From NCBI GenBank assembly GCA_037176705.1, contig CM073885.1, positions 161,748,290-161,812,289 of the forward strand: a stretch of 64,000 bases of DNA, read 5' to 3'. Below, one piece after another: positions 10,873 through 21,574 of the stretch. Made by a program: the position numbers and the translations under genes. A model generated the notes under the pieces. It was not told the DNA's origin. It worked only from the letters and a program-made list of their open reading frames with translations, and did not search any database. Origin of the DNA: Molossus alvarezi (taxonomy: Eukaryota > Chordata > Mammalia > Chiroptera > Molossidae). Positions within the stretch are counted from its first letter, which is position 1; each line of letters opens with the position of its first letter.

Positions 10873-11746
10873 AAATTCTTTTTAATGATTTGTAAAGAGC
10901 TCAATGATTCAGCAATAATCAAATACAAAAATAGCCTAAACTATATTAGCCAATCCTTGAAAAATAAAACAAAACACTAATCCCAGTCAGTGTAAGCAGT
11001 CAAATGTCATAGTAGCATTCTTTAATATCACAGATTACCAACAAAGTTAATATGCTGTTTTTATTAACAGAGAAATATCACCAGATGTTAGATCTTGATC
11101 TTTGAGTTTGTCTGAAAAAGAATTTAGAGCCAAGAACTCAAATTTTAAGGGACAATTTATTTAGAAAGTCACAGGGGTAGAAGAAGTGAGCAAATGTCAT
11201 GGGCTCAAGAAACAAGTTACAGAGGCAAATGATGGACCCTTGAAACTTAGGAGAAAGAAAGGAAAGATATGCACACCAGGGGAATGAACAGGGGAAGGTG
11301 CAGGTGAGCTCCAGATTAGCATGTGTGTGAGTGAGCTAGAGAGAGAGTAAGAGACAGAGAGAGAGGAAATGTTTAAGATAGACAAAACAAAGAATTATAA
11401 AAGGGCTGGAGCATAAGGTCAAGAAAATCTCCAAGAAGTAGAAAAAGACAAAAAAAAAAAAAGGAGGGTAAAAAATTAGAGATCTATGCAGAAATACTGG
11501 TCTAAGAGTTCCAACTTCTGAGTAATGGAAAAGCTAAAAAAAAAAAAAAAAAAAAGGAAAAAAAGGATATATAAAAGGAACAAATAATTTGATTTACGTA
11601 GATAAGATCTGCAGTCTAAATGGCCACACCAAAATGAAGTACATAGGAAACCATAATATAAAATTTCTGATTCCCAGAAATAGAGAAGATTCCAAAAGTT
11701 TCCAGAGAAGAAAGGGATGGGAGAAATTACTACAATTGATAATATA

Positions 11747-11975
11747 GTCCGGCTGGTGTGGCTCAGTGGTTGAGCATTGACCCAGGCACCAAGAGATCGC
11801 CAATTCAATTCCCAGTCAGGGCACATGCACAGGTTGTGGGCCCGATCCTTAGTAAGGGGCATGCAGGAGGCAGCCAAATGATATTCTCTCTCATTGATGT
11901 TTCTATATCTCCCTCTCACCTCTCTCTGCAACATCAATCAAGAAAAAAATAAATTTAAAATTATAATAAAAATAA
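11747..11975 (+). repeat. VES-related SINE (GCTGGTGTGGCTCAG subtype)
   Basis: Starts CCGGCTGGTGTGGCTCAGTG. Target duplication AATTGATAATATA at about 11,733-11,746 and 11,976-11,989. The empty site in copy 2 reads AGAATTGGTAATATACAAC near 61,850. Confidence 0.92.
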
Positions 11976-12224
11976 AATTGATAATATACAATGTATCATA
12001 CAATGTTAACAGATTTAAGAGCAACACTGTAATGAGAGAACAGTAGAAATGTCTTTAACTGTAAAAATTAATTTCAACCTAGAATTCCATACTTTATAAA
12101 TTAGTAGGGATGTCAGAGAGGCTAGATCTCTAAAATATTCTGTCCATGTGTCCTTTCCCAGGAAAAAGACTTCAAATAAAACAGGAGTGTATAACAAGAG
12201 AGAGGGAAACATATAATCTAGGAC

Positions 12225-12275
12225 AGTGACTTTCCACCAGTGTACTGTGTGGCACATTGAAGAATTTTTCTTATA
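12225..12275. mobile_element. Truncated hAT-like element at the edge of the duplication
   Basis: CAGTGACTTTCCACCAGTGT then GTGTGGCACATTGAAGAATT is the left end of the element seen whole at 62,105-62,381. The rest is missing. The 8 bases to the left, ATCTAGGA, match the right-hand flank ATCTAAGA of copy 2 with one difference. Confidence 0.7.
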
Positions 12276-12584
12276 GCAGGGATGTTTAATATTTTATTTA
12301 ATAGTTCAAAAGATGTAAGTAAGTTTTAGTGAGAAGAATAAGCAATATATTGAAATGTGGGAGACCAGAGTGGAATGGGAAAAGATTTGATGAAGTTCAG
12401 TTTCAGTAAACAGCATCTAGTTAAATACTTAGCACCTATGACCGCATTCTATGGTAATAATATTGTCTGAAGTCCTAGACATGCCATTAGATACCATTTT
12501 GGATGATTCTTGTATACTTGAGACAACACCTCAGATTATAGTGCCTGCATTTGACAACAGATACACACACAAATAGAAATAAAC

Positions 12585-12843
12585 TTTATTTGTTGTTGTT
12601 AATCCTCACCCTGGGATATTTTACCATTGATTTTTAGAGAGAGTGGAAGGGGTGAAGTAAGGGAGGAGAAGAAAGAGAGAGAAATATCCATGTGAGAAAG
12701 ACACATCCATTGGTTGCCTTCTGCACGACCCTGACTGGGGCCAGGGATCAAATCTGCAACTCAGGTACATGCACTTGATCGGGAATGAAACCCAAGACCC
12801 TTTGATCAGAGGGCCAATGCTCCAATCACTGAACCGATTTTGC
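12585..12843 (-). repeat. VES SINE, reverse orientation
   Basis: AATCCTCACCCTGGGATATT to CACTGAACCGATTTTGCA are the inverted VES ends. Confidence 0.86.
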
Positions 12844-13146
12844 AAAAAGGCAGAAAATGGGAGCCTTCTCTAATACTGTCAGCAATAATGTAAAATTTAC
12901 AAAAATGCATGACCCTGAATATTAAAGAATTTTAAACCTGCTAAGCAAAATTAAGTATTGTTAATAAAAAAAACTTCTAAATGAGTAGCCATTCTGGGAG
13001 CACAAAGGGCAGCTAATAGGAAGAATGTGATTTGAACTAAGAGTTTGATTTTGTGATAGAAACAAAGATGTTGCATTTGCAACTAATGGCTGAATATCCC
13101 CTGGGAGGACATTAAGGTCAGAGTTTTACATGGTCTGGTGGAAACT

Positions 13147-13190
13147 TTTATTCATCCATCCATCCATCCATCCATCCATCCATCCATCCA
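13147..13190 (+). repeat. (CATC)n microsatellite
   Basis: About ten perfect ATCC/CATC units. It gives a spurious open frame with a HPSI repeat. Confidence 0.95.
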
Positions 13191-13573
13191 ATACCCAGAG
13201 CCCTTACCACATGCCACACAAGATTTTAGGTGCTAGAGATGTTGCTTTGACCACAATAAACAAGGTGCCTATTCTTATGAAATTTATTTCTAGTAGAAGA
13301 GTCAACACACAGCATTGCCAATCACACCTCAACCTCAGGGCTCAGGATGGCTGTTGGTCTCTGGCTGTTTAAACTCTTTTCTAGACAGCAGGGTGACATA
13401 AGATAAGGGAGATTTTTTTTAGAATATCCACATAGCACAGTGCTTACATATTTCTGGCTTAAAGGTTAGTCACATGGCCATACACTGCTGCAAGAGAGGC
13501 TCAAAAATGTAATTATAGAGCTGAGTAATTAACACAAAATGGAGAACTGGATATTAGAAAGTAAGTGGCATTT

Positions 13574-13827
13574 TCCCAGCAAGTGTGGCTCAGTGGTTGA
13601 GTGTCGACCCATGAACCAAGAGGTGGCCAGTTTGAATCCTGATCAGGGCACATGCCCAGATTGTGGGCCAAAATCCCAGTGGGGGATGTGCAGGTGGTGG
13701 CCAACTGATGTTCTTTCTCCTTCATCAATATTTTCATCTCTCTCTCCCTCCTTCATCAATATTTTCATCTCTCTCTCCCTCTTCCTTCCTCTCTCTCTAA
13801 AATCAATAAAGAAAAAAATAAATAAAA
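13574..13827 (+). repeat. VES-related SINE with internal duplicated CT tract
   Basis: Starts CCCAGCAAGTGTGGCTCAGT. Target duplication GAAAGTAAGTGGCA / GAAACTAAGTAGCA at 13,557 and 13,828. A CTTCATCAATATTTTCATCT block is duplicated in tandem near 13,720-13,770. Confidence 0.88.
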
Positions 13828-13829
13828 GA

Positions 13830-15930
13830 AACTAAGTAGCACTCTCTGCCAAAATCTGTAAAGAAAGGTTAGAAAAGTTTCAACTTCAGGAGTAATCATG
13901 ATTAAATTTCATAGTCCTTGGCAGGCATATATGAACAATTTATACAAGCAGGTGTGTAATAATCTTTTCTGAAGCAAAAAGGACACAAACAGTGGAGAGA
14001 GGCTTAACCTCTAAAATGAAACCAGGTTAGATGAAAGAAAGACTTGCTGTTAGTCAGTGCTCAGGATAACAGAGTACATGTATATTGTGACTCACAGGGT
14101 TCCAGCCTGAATATTATAACTAGAGGTTTCTATAGAACACATTTCAGTAACATGTACATTTTTCCTGAGCTCAGTTTATCATTATCACCATTTTCTCAAA
14201 GGCTTATTATGTAAACAAAAATGCTAAGAATTACTATACCTGATTTGATGTGGAACAACTCTCATTCCCAACTTCAGAAAATTATAATCTAGATATTTTA
14301 GGATGTTGGGCATTTGATAGTACTGATATTAACATTGTAGTGAACTGCCTAGTGCCTCTTTCATCTCTTTCCATGTTTTCTGAAGGCTTCTCCCCTCTTC
14401 TCTCTTCTCACAGCATGTAGGTTTCTTTGCCAAGTGAGTCAGTTGAAATGAGAATGCTCATTTTTTATAGGATGATCTGAAAAGAAAATAAGGGTATTAG
14501 TTGGCCATAGGATCAGGGTAATTAATGCTTATTAAACAGGTCAGTCTTGTCCCCAAAGGTCGACTGTGATTATAGCCCCAAACATTGGGCATTTTATGAG
14601 ACAAATTCTAAGAAGGCCTGCAGTGTTGAGAATAGTGGTTTCTTTTCTTTTTTGCTTTCTTTTTAGGTGTTCAGTAATTTTATTAAATGAATGTCAGTAG
14701 GAAAAATACCCTTTCTCTCTCCGGTGAGTCACTGAGCTGTGTGCATCACACACTTAATGGCATCAGTGCACACAGGGGTCAGTGCTCATGGGAGCAGGGA
14801 GCCTTATTTAGAGGAGAGAAAACATTCACCAAGCCCCAGCCATGTTTTCAAATGATTATAAATTATTTATCAGTGCATCTGCAAAGGTTTATATAAACAC
14901 TCATCATATATTTTTTTCTTGAATTCTAGAGTTTCCAAGATGACATCTAATGCAATGATGATCCATTTCAAATGGCAATGGGTAAGCTGTGTGAATCTGA
15001 TCGTGTACATATTTCTTGTTGGCTGGATTGTAGTTAATAAAATCAAACACACCCACCCCATTTGTCTTCAGGGGATAAGGAAGTGAACACTCCACTGGTT
15101 AATTTTTTTATTAAAATAAATTGCAGACAGCCACATTTGAATGGTCCCCAGTAGGCTTCACCCAGGGCCAGGGACTCTCTGGGCCAGGGCTGGGCTGAGG
15201 CACTGGTATTCAAAAGATTATGACATTTGAAAACCTACAATGTTAAAAAATGAAGCTTATTGTAACATTGGGAATCATTCCATTGCTATTCCTAGAAAAA
15301 GTGTCTTTAATTTCACTAATAAGAACATGAATGAGGTTAAGAAATCTACAAGAACAGTTGATTACTTACATAAACAACAGTTGCATGAGCTGTGACTGGC
15401 CCAGATAACTATAGAAAGTTTACCATACTTTTCCAAAACCTCTTATTTAAAGAAACAGTCCCCTAGAAGTTGGGGTTGTGACACAGAAAGTAAAGGAAAT
15501 ATAAAAAATAAACTGGCCCGTGAAGGCCGCCTGCCTGAGAAGTTACCCCGTGACAGTCTAACATACTTGCTGAACTCCAGTGATGTTGTCTCTCCACAGA
15601 TAGAAAGCCCATCATCAAAATACAAGGTTTTGTTTTTTTCCTGAGGTTTCTTAGGACCATAAAACAATGGTCCAAGTCATGATCAGCAGAAATTTTAGAC
15701 GGAATATAGCTTTGACTTTCTGAAAAAAGAAAAGAATACGTGAACTTTTAGCTTATTTGGTGAAGATACAAGACCCTGGAGTGGGGGTGGGTTGCTTCTT
15801 GGAATCATTAATAGCTCCAGGATGAAAAATAATACATATCACTTGGCTGCTGTGTAGACTTCTCTCCAGTAAAGTCACTACCATAGTCCCTACCAAAGTC
15901 ACTAAAACTAATTTTAAAGAATATATAATA
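13830..15930. other. Intergenic stretch, no supported gene
   Basis: AT-rich single-copy-looking DNA. Candidate splice-flanked pieces at about 14,240 and 14,930-14,995 and a 74-codon minus frame at 15,443-15,667 were examined and not accepted. This is where the 5' exon or promoter of gene A would be expected, but none is clear. Confidence 0.5.
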
Positions 15931-15934
15931 GTTG

Positions 15935-18780
15935 TTTTTGTTTTTGTTTGCATTTTATTTTTTTCTCTTTTGCTTTTTCCCTCCTCCCTCTCGCTCCCTA
16001 CCATCCCCAGTCTTGTTGTCCATGTTCATTGTTCATGCACACATGCATGTAAGTTCCGGGATTTATCTCTCCCCCACCACCCCGTCTTCTTGGGGATTAT
16101 CAGTCTGTACCCCACTTCCACATCTCTGGGACTACCCTATTCCTCAGATTGTTATGTTCATTATATTCCACACATAAGTGAGATCATATGATACTTGTCT
16201 TTCTCTGTTTGGCTTCTTTTGCTTAGGATGATACTTTCCAGGTCCCTCCATGTCATCTCAAAGGATAAAAGATCTTTCTTTCTTACAACTGCATAGTACT
16301 CCATTGTGCATATGGACCACAGCTTTTTTTTTTTAATTAATTAATTAATTTATTTATTTTTTATTTTTGCTACAGATATTTTACCTTTTTAGCCCATTGG
16401 CACCCCCACCCTACCCCCCCTCCACCCTTTCCCCGGCTTAGTTGTCCATGTCCATTGGTCATGCATACATGCATATAAGTTCTGTGGTTTATCTTCCCAC
16501 CCCCCACCCCCCATCCCCTCTTCTGAGGGATGTCAGTCTGTGCCCTACTTCCATGTGTCTGGGTCTACTGTATTCCTCAGACTGTTATGTTCATTATATT
16601 CCGTATATAAGTGAGATCATGTGGTATTTGTCTTTTTCTGCTTGGCTTCTTTCGCTTAGGATAATACTTGCCAGGTCCCTCCATGTCGTCTCAAAGGATA
16701 AGAGATCTTTCTTTCTTACCGCTGCATAGTACTCCATTGTGTATATGTACCACAGCTTTTTTATCCATTCGTCTACTGGTGGACACTTGGGCTGTTTCCA
16801 GATCTTAGCTATTGTAAATAGTGCTGCTATGAACATGGGGGTACATATATTCTTCCTGATTGGTGTTTCAGGCTTCTTAGGGTATATTCCCAGCAGTGGG
16901 ATCACTGGGTCAAATGGAAGTTCAATTTTTAATTTCTTGAGGTAGCACCATATTGTTTTCCATAGCGGCTGCACGAGTCTGCATTCCCACCAGCAGTGTA
17001 TTAGAGTCCCCTTTTCTCCACACCCTCGCCAACACTTGTTGTTTGATGATTTGTTGATGGCGGCCATTCTGACAGGTGTGAGGTGATACCTCATTGTTGT
17101 TTTAATTTGCATCTCTCTGATGATTAGTGATGTTGAGCATTTCTTCATATGTCTTTTGGCCATTTGTATGTCCTGTTTGGAGAGGTGTCTATTCAGCTCC
17201 TCTGCCCATTTTTTAATTGGGTTCTTTGTCTTCCTTTTGTGGAGTTGTATGAGCACTCTATATATACTGGAAATTAACCCCTTATCTGATACATCATTGG
17301 CAATGATGTTCTCCCATACAGTGGGTTGCCTTTCCATTTTGAGGATTGTTTCTTTTGCTGTGCAGAAGCTTTTTAGTTTGATGTAGTCCCATGTGTTCAT
17401 TTTCTCCTTTATTTCTGTTGCCTTGGGTGATGTATCAGTGAAAATTCTGCTCCGTATGATGTCCGAAATTTTGTTGCCTACATTTTCTTCTAGAATTTTT
17501 ATGGATTCACGGGTCACATTTAAGTCTTTTATCCATTTTGAGTTTATTTTTGTGTATGGTGTAAGTTGATGGTCTAGTTTCATTTTTTTGCATGTAGCTG
17601 TCCAATTTTCCCAACACCATTTATTAAAGAGGCTGTCTTTACTCCACTGTATGCTCTTGCCACCTTTGTCAAATATTAATTGAGCGTATTGCCTTGGGTC
17701 CATTTCTGGGTTTTCAGTTCTGTTCCACTGGTCTATATGCCTGTTCTTGTGCCAGTACCAGGCTGTTTTGGTTACAGTTGCTTTGTAGTATAACCTGAAA
17801 TCTGGTATTGTGATCCCACCTACTTTGTTCTTCTTTTTCAAGATTGCTGTGGCTATTCGGGGTCTTTTTTGGTTCCATATGAACTTTTGAAGTATTTGTT
17901 CTAGTTCTATGAAATATGTCGTTGGTACTTTGATGGGGATTGCATTGAATCTATAGATTGCTTTGGGTAGTATGGACATTTTAATTATGTTAATTCTTCC
18001 AATCCATGAACAGGGTATGTGCTTCCACTTTTTTATATCTTCCTCTATTTCTTTTTTCAATGACCTGTAGTTTTCTGCAAATAGGTCCTTTACTTCTTTG
18101 GTTAAGTTTATTCCTAGGTATCGTAATTTTTTTGGAGCGATGGTAAATGGGATTGTTTTTTCAGTTTCTCTTTCTGTGAGTTCATCATTGATGTACAAGA
18201 ATGCCGTCGATTTCTTGACGTTAATTTTGTATCCTGCTACTTTGCCAAATTCATTTATTAAGTCTAATATATTTTTGATGGATTCTTTAGGGTTTTCTAT
18301 GTACAATATCATGTCATCTGCAAATAATGACAGTTTCACTTCCTCCTTTCCAATTTGGATCCCTTTTATTTTTTTTTCATGTCTGGACCACAGCTTTTTT
18401 ATCCATTTGTCTACTGATGGACATTTGGGCTGTTTCCAAATCTTAGCTATTGTAAATAGTGCTGCTACAAACATGGGGGTACATATATTCTTTCTGATTA
18501 GTATTTCAGGCTTCTTAGGGTATATTCCTAAAAGTGGGAACACTGGGTCAAATGCCAATTCAATTTTTAATATTTTGAGGTAACACCATATTGTTTTCCA
18601 TAGTGGCCACACCAGTCTGCATTCCCACCAGCAGTGTACTAGAGTCCCCTTATCTGCCCACCCTCGCCAACACTTGTTGTTTGATGATTTGTAGATGGCG
18701 GCCATTCTGACAGGTGGGAGGTGATACCTCATTGTTGTTTTAATTTGCATCTCTCTGATGATTAGTGATGTTAGTTGTTT
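15935..18780 (-). mobile_element. Older L1 3' end, split by a younger L1
   Basis: The older element occupies 18,401-18,780 (C-terminal ORF2 text such as [13 protein letters not shown] and GIYPKKPEI) and resumes at 15,935-16,325 (end of ORF2 and 3' UTR). The gap is filled by another L1 in the same orientation. GGACCACAGCTTTTTT is present on both sides (16,314-16,329 and 18,385-18,400), the target-site duplication of the younger insertion. Confidence 0.85.
16330..18384 (-). mobile_element. Younger 5'-truncated L1 inserted in the older L1
   Basis: It starts at the reverse-transcriptase segment with the catalytic FADD motif ([15 protein letters not shown]) and runs open to the end of ORF2, then a 3' UTR and an A/T-rich tail near 16,330-16,360. 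The frame is unbroken from 18,801 to 16,594 (735 codons), but the first about 135 codons belong to the older element. It lacks ORF1, endonuclease and the start of RT, so it cannot be autonomous. The lack of stops suggests a recent insertion. Confidence 0.88.
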
Positions 18781-19221
18781 AAATTGGCAGCAAGCAGTCA
18801 TAAAAATGTCCTTATTAGAATTATCACTGAAAACAGAAGTTGTAAATGATGAATATATTCACATTTTTATACTACAATTAAGGGGATTCTGAAAACAAGA
18901 AAACCATCTTACTTTGGCTTCAGGATACAGTGATAATATAGCTAACAATGTAGATGCTTATTTTAAAATTTAAAGTATACTTTGTACTTACCTGCTTTTT
19001 AAATAAGGCCTGTGAACAAAGAAATCTATTTCTCTATTCAGTATATAAACCTCAAAAGAAGGAAACCTTCTTTTCTTTTCTCTTTCTCTCTCTTTTTTTC
19101 TTTTTGGCTTCTCAATTTCACCAATCTATTTAATCTAGAATGGCCAGCAAAGCTCTACCTTTCCACTTTCTCACTTGGTAATATACTCACTGGTCAATTT
19201 GTGACAAGTGTAATGGTATTC

Positions 19222-19435
19222 TTACAGCTGATCCTTGACTTTGCTACAATTTTCTTTGCAACCCACCTTGGATGTGTCACTAATTCCTTCCATTGTCTTT
19301 CCAAAGTGAGTCTGGGTTGAGTTGATCAGGGCCTCTGATAGCGGAACTCCTAAAAATGCACGCCGGGCAGTGCCCATTTGTCTTGCAACGTTTCTGCCAA
19401 TGTGTGAGTCTTCAGCCATGTCTCTGCCTTATAAT
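19222..19435 (-). other. Unidentified open segment, possible old repeat or exon
   Basis: The minus frame reads AEDSHIGRNVARQMGTARRA then FLGVPLSEALINSTQTHFGK, with AG before and a GTGGGT donor-like site after DTSK. Part (the CAGAAACGTTGCA text) recurs loosely at 29,790-29,900 on the same strand, which favours an ancient repeat. I do not recognise a protein family. Confidence 0.25.
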
Positions 19436-19439
19436 ACTG

Positions 19440-21180
19440 GGTGGGAAATATAAACATGAATTTAGCAACACCAAGAAGCACAGATGATACAAACATAATG
19501 CAAAGATTACAGCTGAATCTAAAATGCTATTAACCAGAAATCCTTTTCCCTTAGCAACCATGTAAGCTTGCCATCTAGTGGAGAGTACCTGCTGCCTTCC
19601 CAGCTATCATTCCAGGAAGAAAGAATCCCGTTTCTGCCATTCTGTTTTCTGAGTTTTCAGAAATGTATTAAAGCAAAGGAAGAGTGTTTCTGATGCTCTA
19701 GGAGTAACTACTGAAGTATGGCTCATTTACTCAGAATAAGATAAATACTAAGGGAAAGAAAATTAAGATTCTTGGGAGTCAGAGGCTTCTTCTGAAACAC
19801 CTTCTGAACCCTTCTGTTATATGAACATTCCATACCCTTAACTACTAGAAAGCATGTTTTCTACTACCTTTGAGTTCATCAAAACCTGGCCCTCCTGGGG
19901 AGGCTGCTTTCTCCAAGCCTCCAAGAGGAATTATTGATTCACTCTCACCCAGATACCACAGGGCAGAGGTGAGCTCCCTGTTCCCATCACAACTCCAGAC
20001 TATTGCTACATGCCCTCTTCCATCAGGCACTATTCCACTGAAGTTCAGAGTGCCTGACTGGAGCTTTGCCCAACACCCTCGCTGGGTCACCAGATCCTCA
20101 TTCACTAAAGGCTTCTGGCTCAGCTCAGTCTCCTTCTCCATCCATGACCTGCCTTCACGCTGCCCAAATGGAACACACATCCAGCCTCTGAACTAGCTCC
20201 AGGTCCCGCATCTCTCCCAACCTCACATCTTCACTAACACACCTCAGATTCAACATGCATGACATTGAACTCACAACCTATGTCCTTCCCAGCCTTAGGC
20301 CAGTGTCTACTCAGTAGATGACACATCTATAGTTGCATGAGGCAGATGGCCAAAAAAGGGTATTTTTAGATTTAATTAGATGCTCTCTCATCCAGAACAT
20401 CACAAAGGCACTGGATTCCACTACATCTGTATCTCTTAATCCCACCCATGTTTCTCAGTTTCCACTTTTCTCCACCCTGATCTGAGCATCCATTATACCG
20501 TGACTACATTACCGTGATGCTTACTATCAGATCTCACTGATCCACTCTTACACCTTTTTTTACCTGCATCTGCACTAAACACTGCAGGAAAAATGACCTC
20601 TGTTTTGCTTATTCTGTATCCTCAGCACATGTACACTGCTAGGCACAAGCAAATAACATAGGTTGAATATATGTCAGAACAGAAAAACAAAAAGGCTCAA
20701 TAATCAATATTCCCCCATTCTAATAGCTCTTATGGTTTTGTAGAGAAAGAAAAATTGATACTTGTAACCACTGATATAATCTGCTCTCAGTCAATGGACA
20801 GATTAAAATAAAGACCCAGTCTATGAACAGAGGTTCTCTAACAACATTTAGATCATGGCGGCAATGGTGTACCTATCATCTTTACTACATACAGTCACAT
20901 TTTCAAAGAGCAAAGCTTCAGTTACCATTTGGTTAAGCACCCAACTATTTAGGCACATCATGACTGAATGAATACGCACAAGAAAATTTTAAATCAGGTG
21001 AAATACTTCACTAGAGAGTATTTTTAATTTAAATGAATGAAACCCATTTGTCTCAAAGTTGTTCTTAGAGTAACATGATTTAATGTAATTAAGAAATATT
21101 TTAAACAAAGTAAAAGTCTCAAAAGTAAGTAGAATTCCACAACACACATAAACAACAACAATGTCAACTGAAAACCCAAA
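19440..21180. other. Intergenic stretch with L2/MIR-like remnants
   Basis: 19,860-20,660 is a C/T-rich region ending CTGTATCCTCAGCACATGTA and GCTAGGCACAAGCAAATAA, resembling L2 or MIR ends. The overlapping frames on both strands are not convincing genes. Confidence 0.4.
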
Positions 21181-21203
21181 CAGTTAGAACTATCATCTTA
21201 CTA

Positions 21204-21498
21204 CAGTGCAGCCTCGGCCTCCTCCACCAACCCTGTGGCACCTGGGGGCCCAGGAGAAGCTGAGGGTCCCATGGCCAAGAAGCATGCAGGTGAGGACAAC
21301 AAGAAGCTGGCAGCCAAGAAGAAGATGGACAAGAAGCAAGCTCTGCGGTGGCTGCAGTGGGCTCTTCCCTCCCCACATCTGCCCAACTCTCAACTCTGTC
21401 TCTAAGTTATTTAAGTTATGGCTGGGGTGGGGGAAGGTGTGGGGCACTGGGATCTGGATTTTTTTTCTAAATAAAGTTGGAAAAGCAAAAATAGACAA
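21204..21498 (+). pseudogene. Processed pseudogene of an unidentified mRNA
   Basis: A GC-rich intronless block begins AGTGCAGCCTCGGCCTCCTC and contains a lysine-rich frame ([13 protein letters not shown]). It ends with AATAAAGTTGGAAAAGC, a poly(A) signal and short A-rich tail. The near-perfect direct repeat TATCATCTTACT lies on both sides (about 21,191-21,203 and 21,500-21,512), the mark of L1-mediated retroposition. The frame carries only the C-terminal part of a protein and ends in TAA. I could not name the parent gene. Confidence 0.7.
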
Positions 21499-21574
21499 TT
21501 ATCATCTTACTCATTACAGCAAGAGGGAATACTGAATTCTATGTCTAGAAATAAACCTCCAATTTAAAAAGAAA

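Larger units (their letters stand above)
1..12275. repeat. Segmental duplication, copy 1 (with gene A exons)
   Basis: This stretch is collinear with about 50,170-62,150. Matching anchors include the four exon pairs, 3960-4290 with 54,800-55,130, 5330-5640 with 56,450-56,770, and 11,480-12,270 with 61,600-62,150. A hand-compared intron segment is about 90 percent identical. Copy 1 has about 1 kb at 6650-7685 that copy 2 lacks, plus its own SINEs and MITE. Between 9240 and 11,400 the alignment is poor because of unrelated insertions. Homology ends inside a hAT-like element near 12,275. The left limit is outside the window. Confidence 0.85.

Noticed and set aside
13147..13190. Repetitive CATC run as a CRISPR-like or coding repeat
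   Set aside because: A simple 4-base microsatellite without spacers.
14240..14256. Possible gene A homologue of exon B1 (frame FHIKS before a GTATAG donor-like site)
   Set aside because: The phase fits, but flanking sequence is not clearly homologous to the 63.9-kb region, the upstream frame meets a stop at once and no good acceptor is present.
14930..14995. Plus-strand piece between TTCTAG and GTAAGC near a polypyrimidine run
   Set aside because: One isolated exon-like piece with no coding similarity; such sites occur by chance.
15443..15675. Minus frames with [11 protein letters not shown], faintly like the PRAST segment of cyclin Y
   Set aside because: The similarity is a few residues, there is no donor after it and two frames are equally open; treated as chance.
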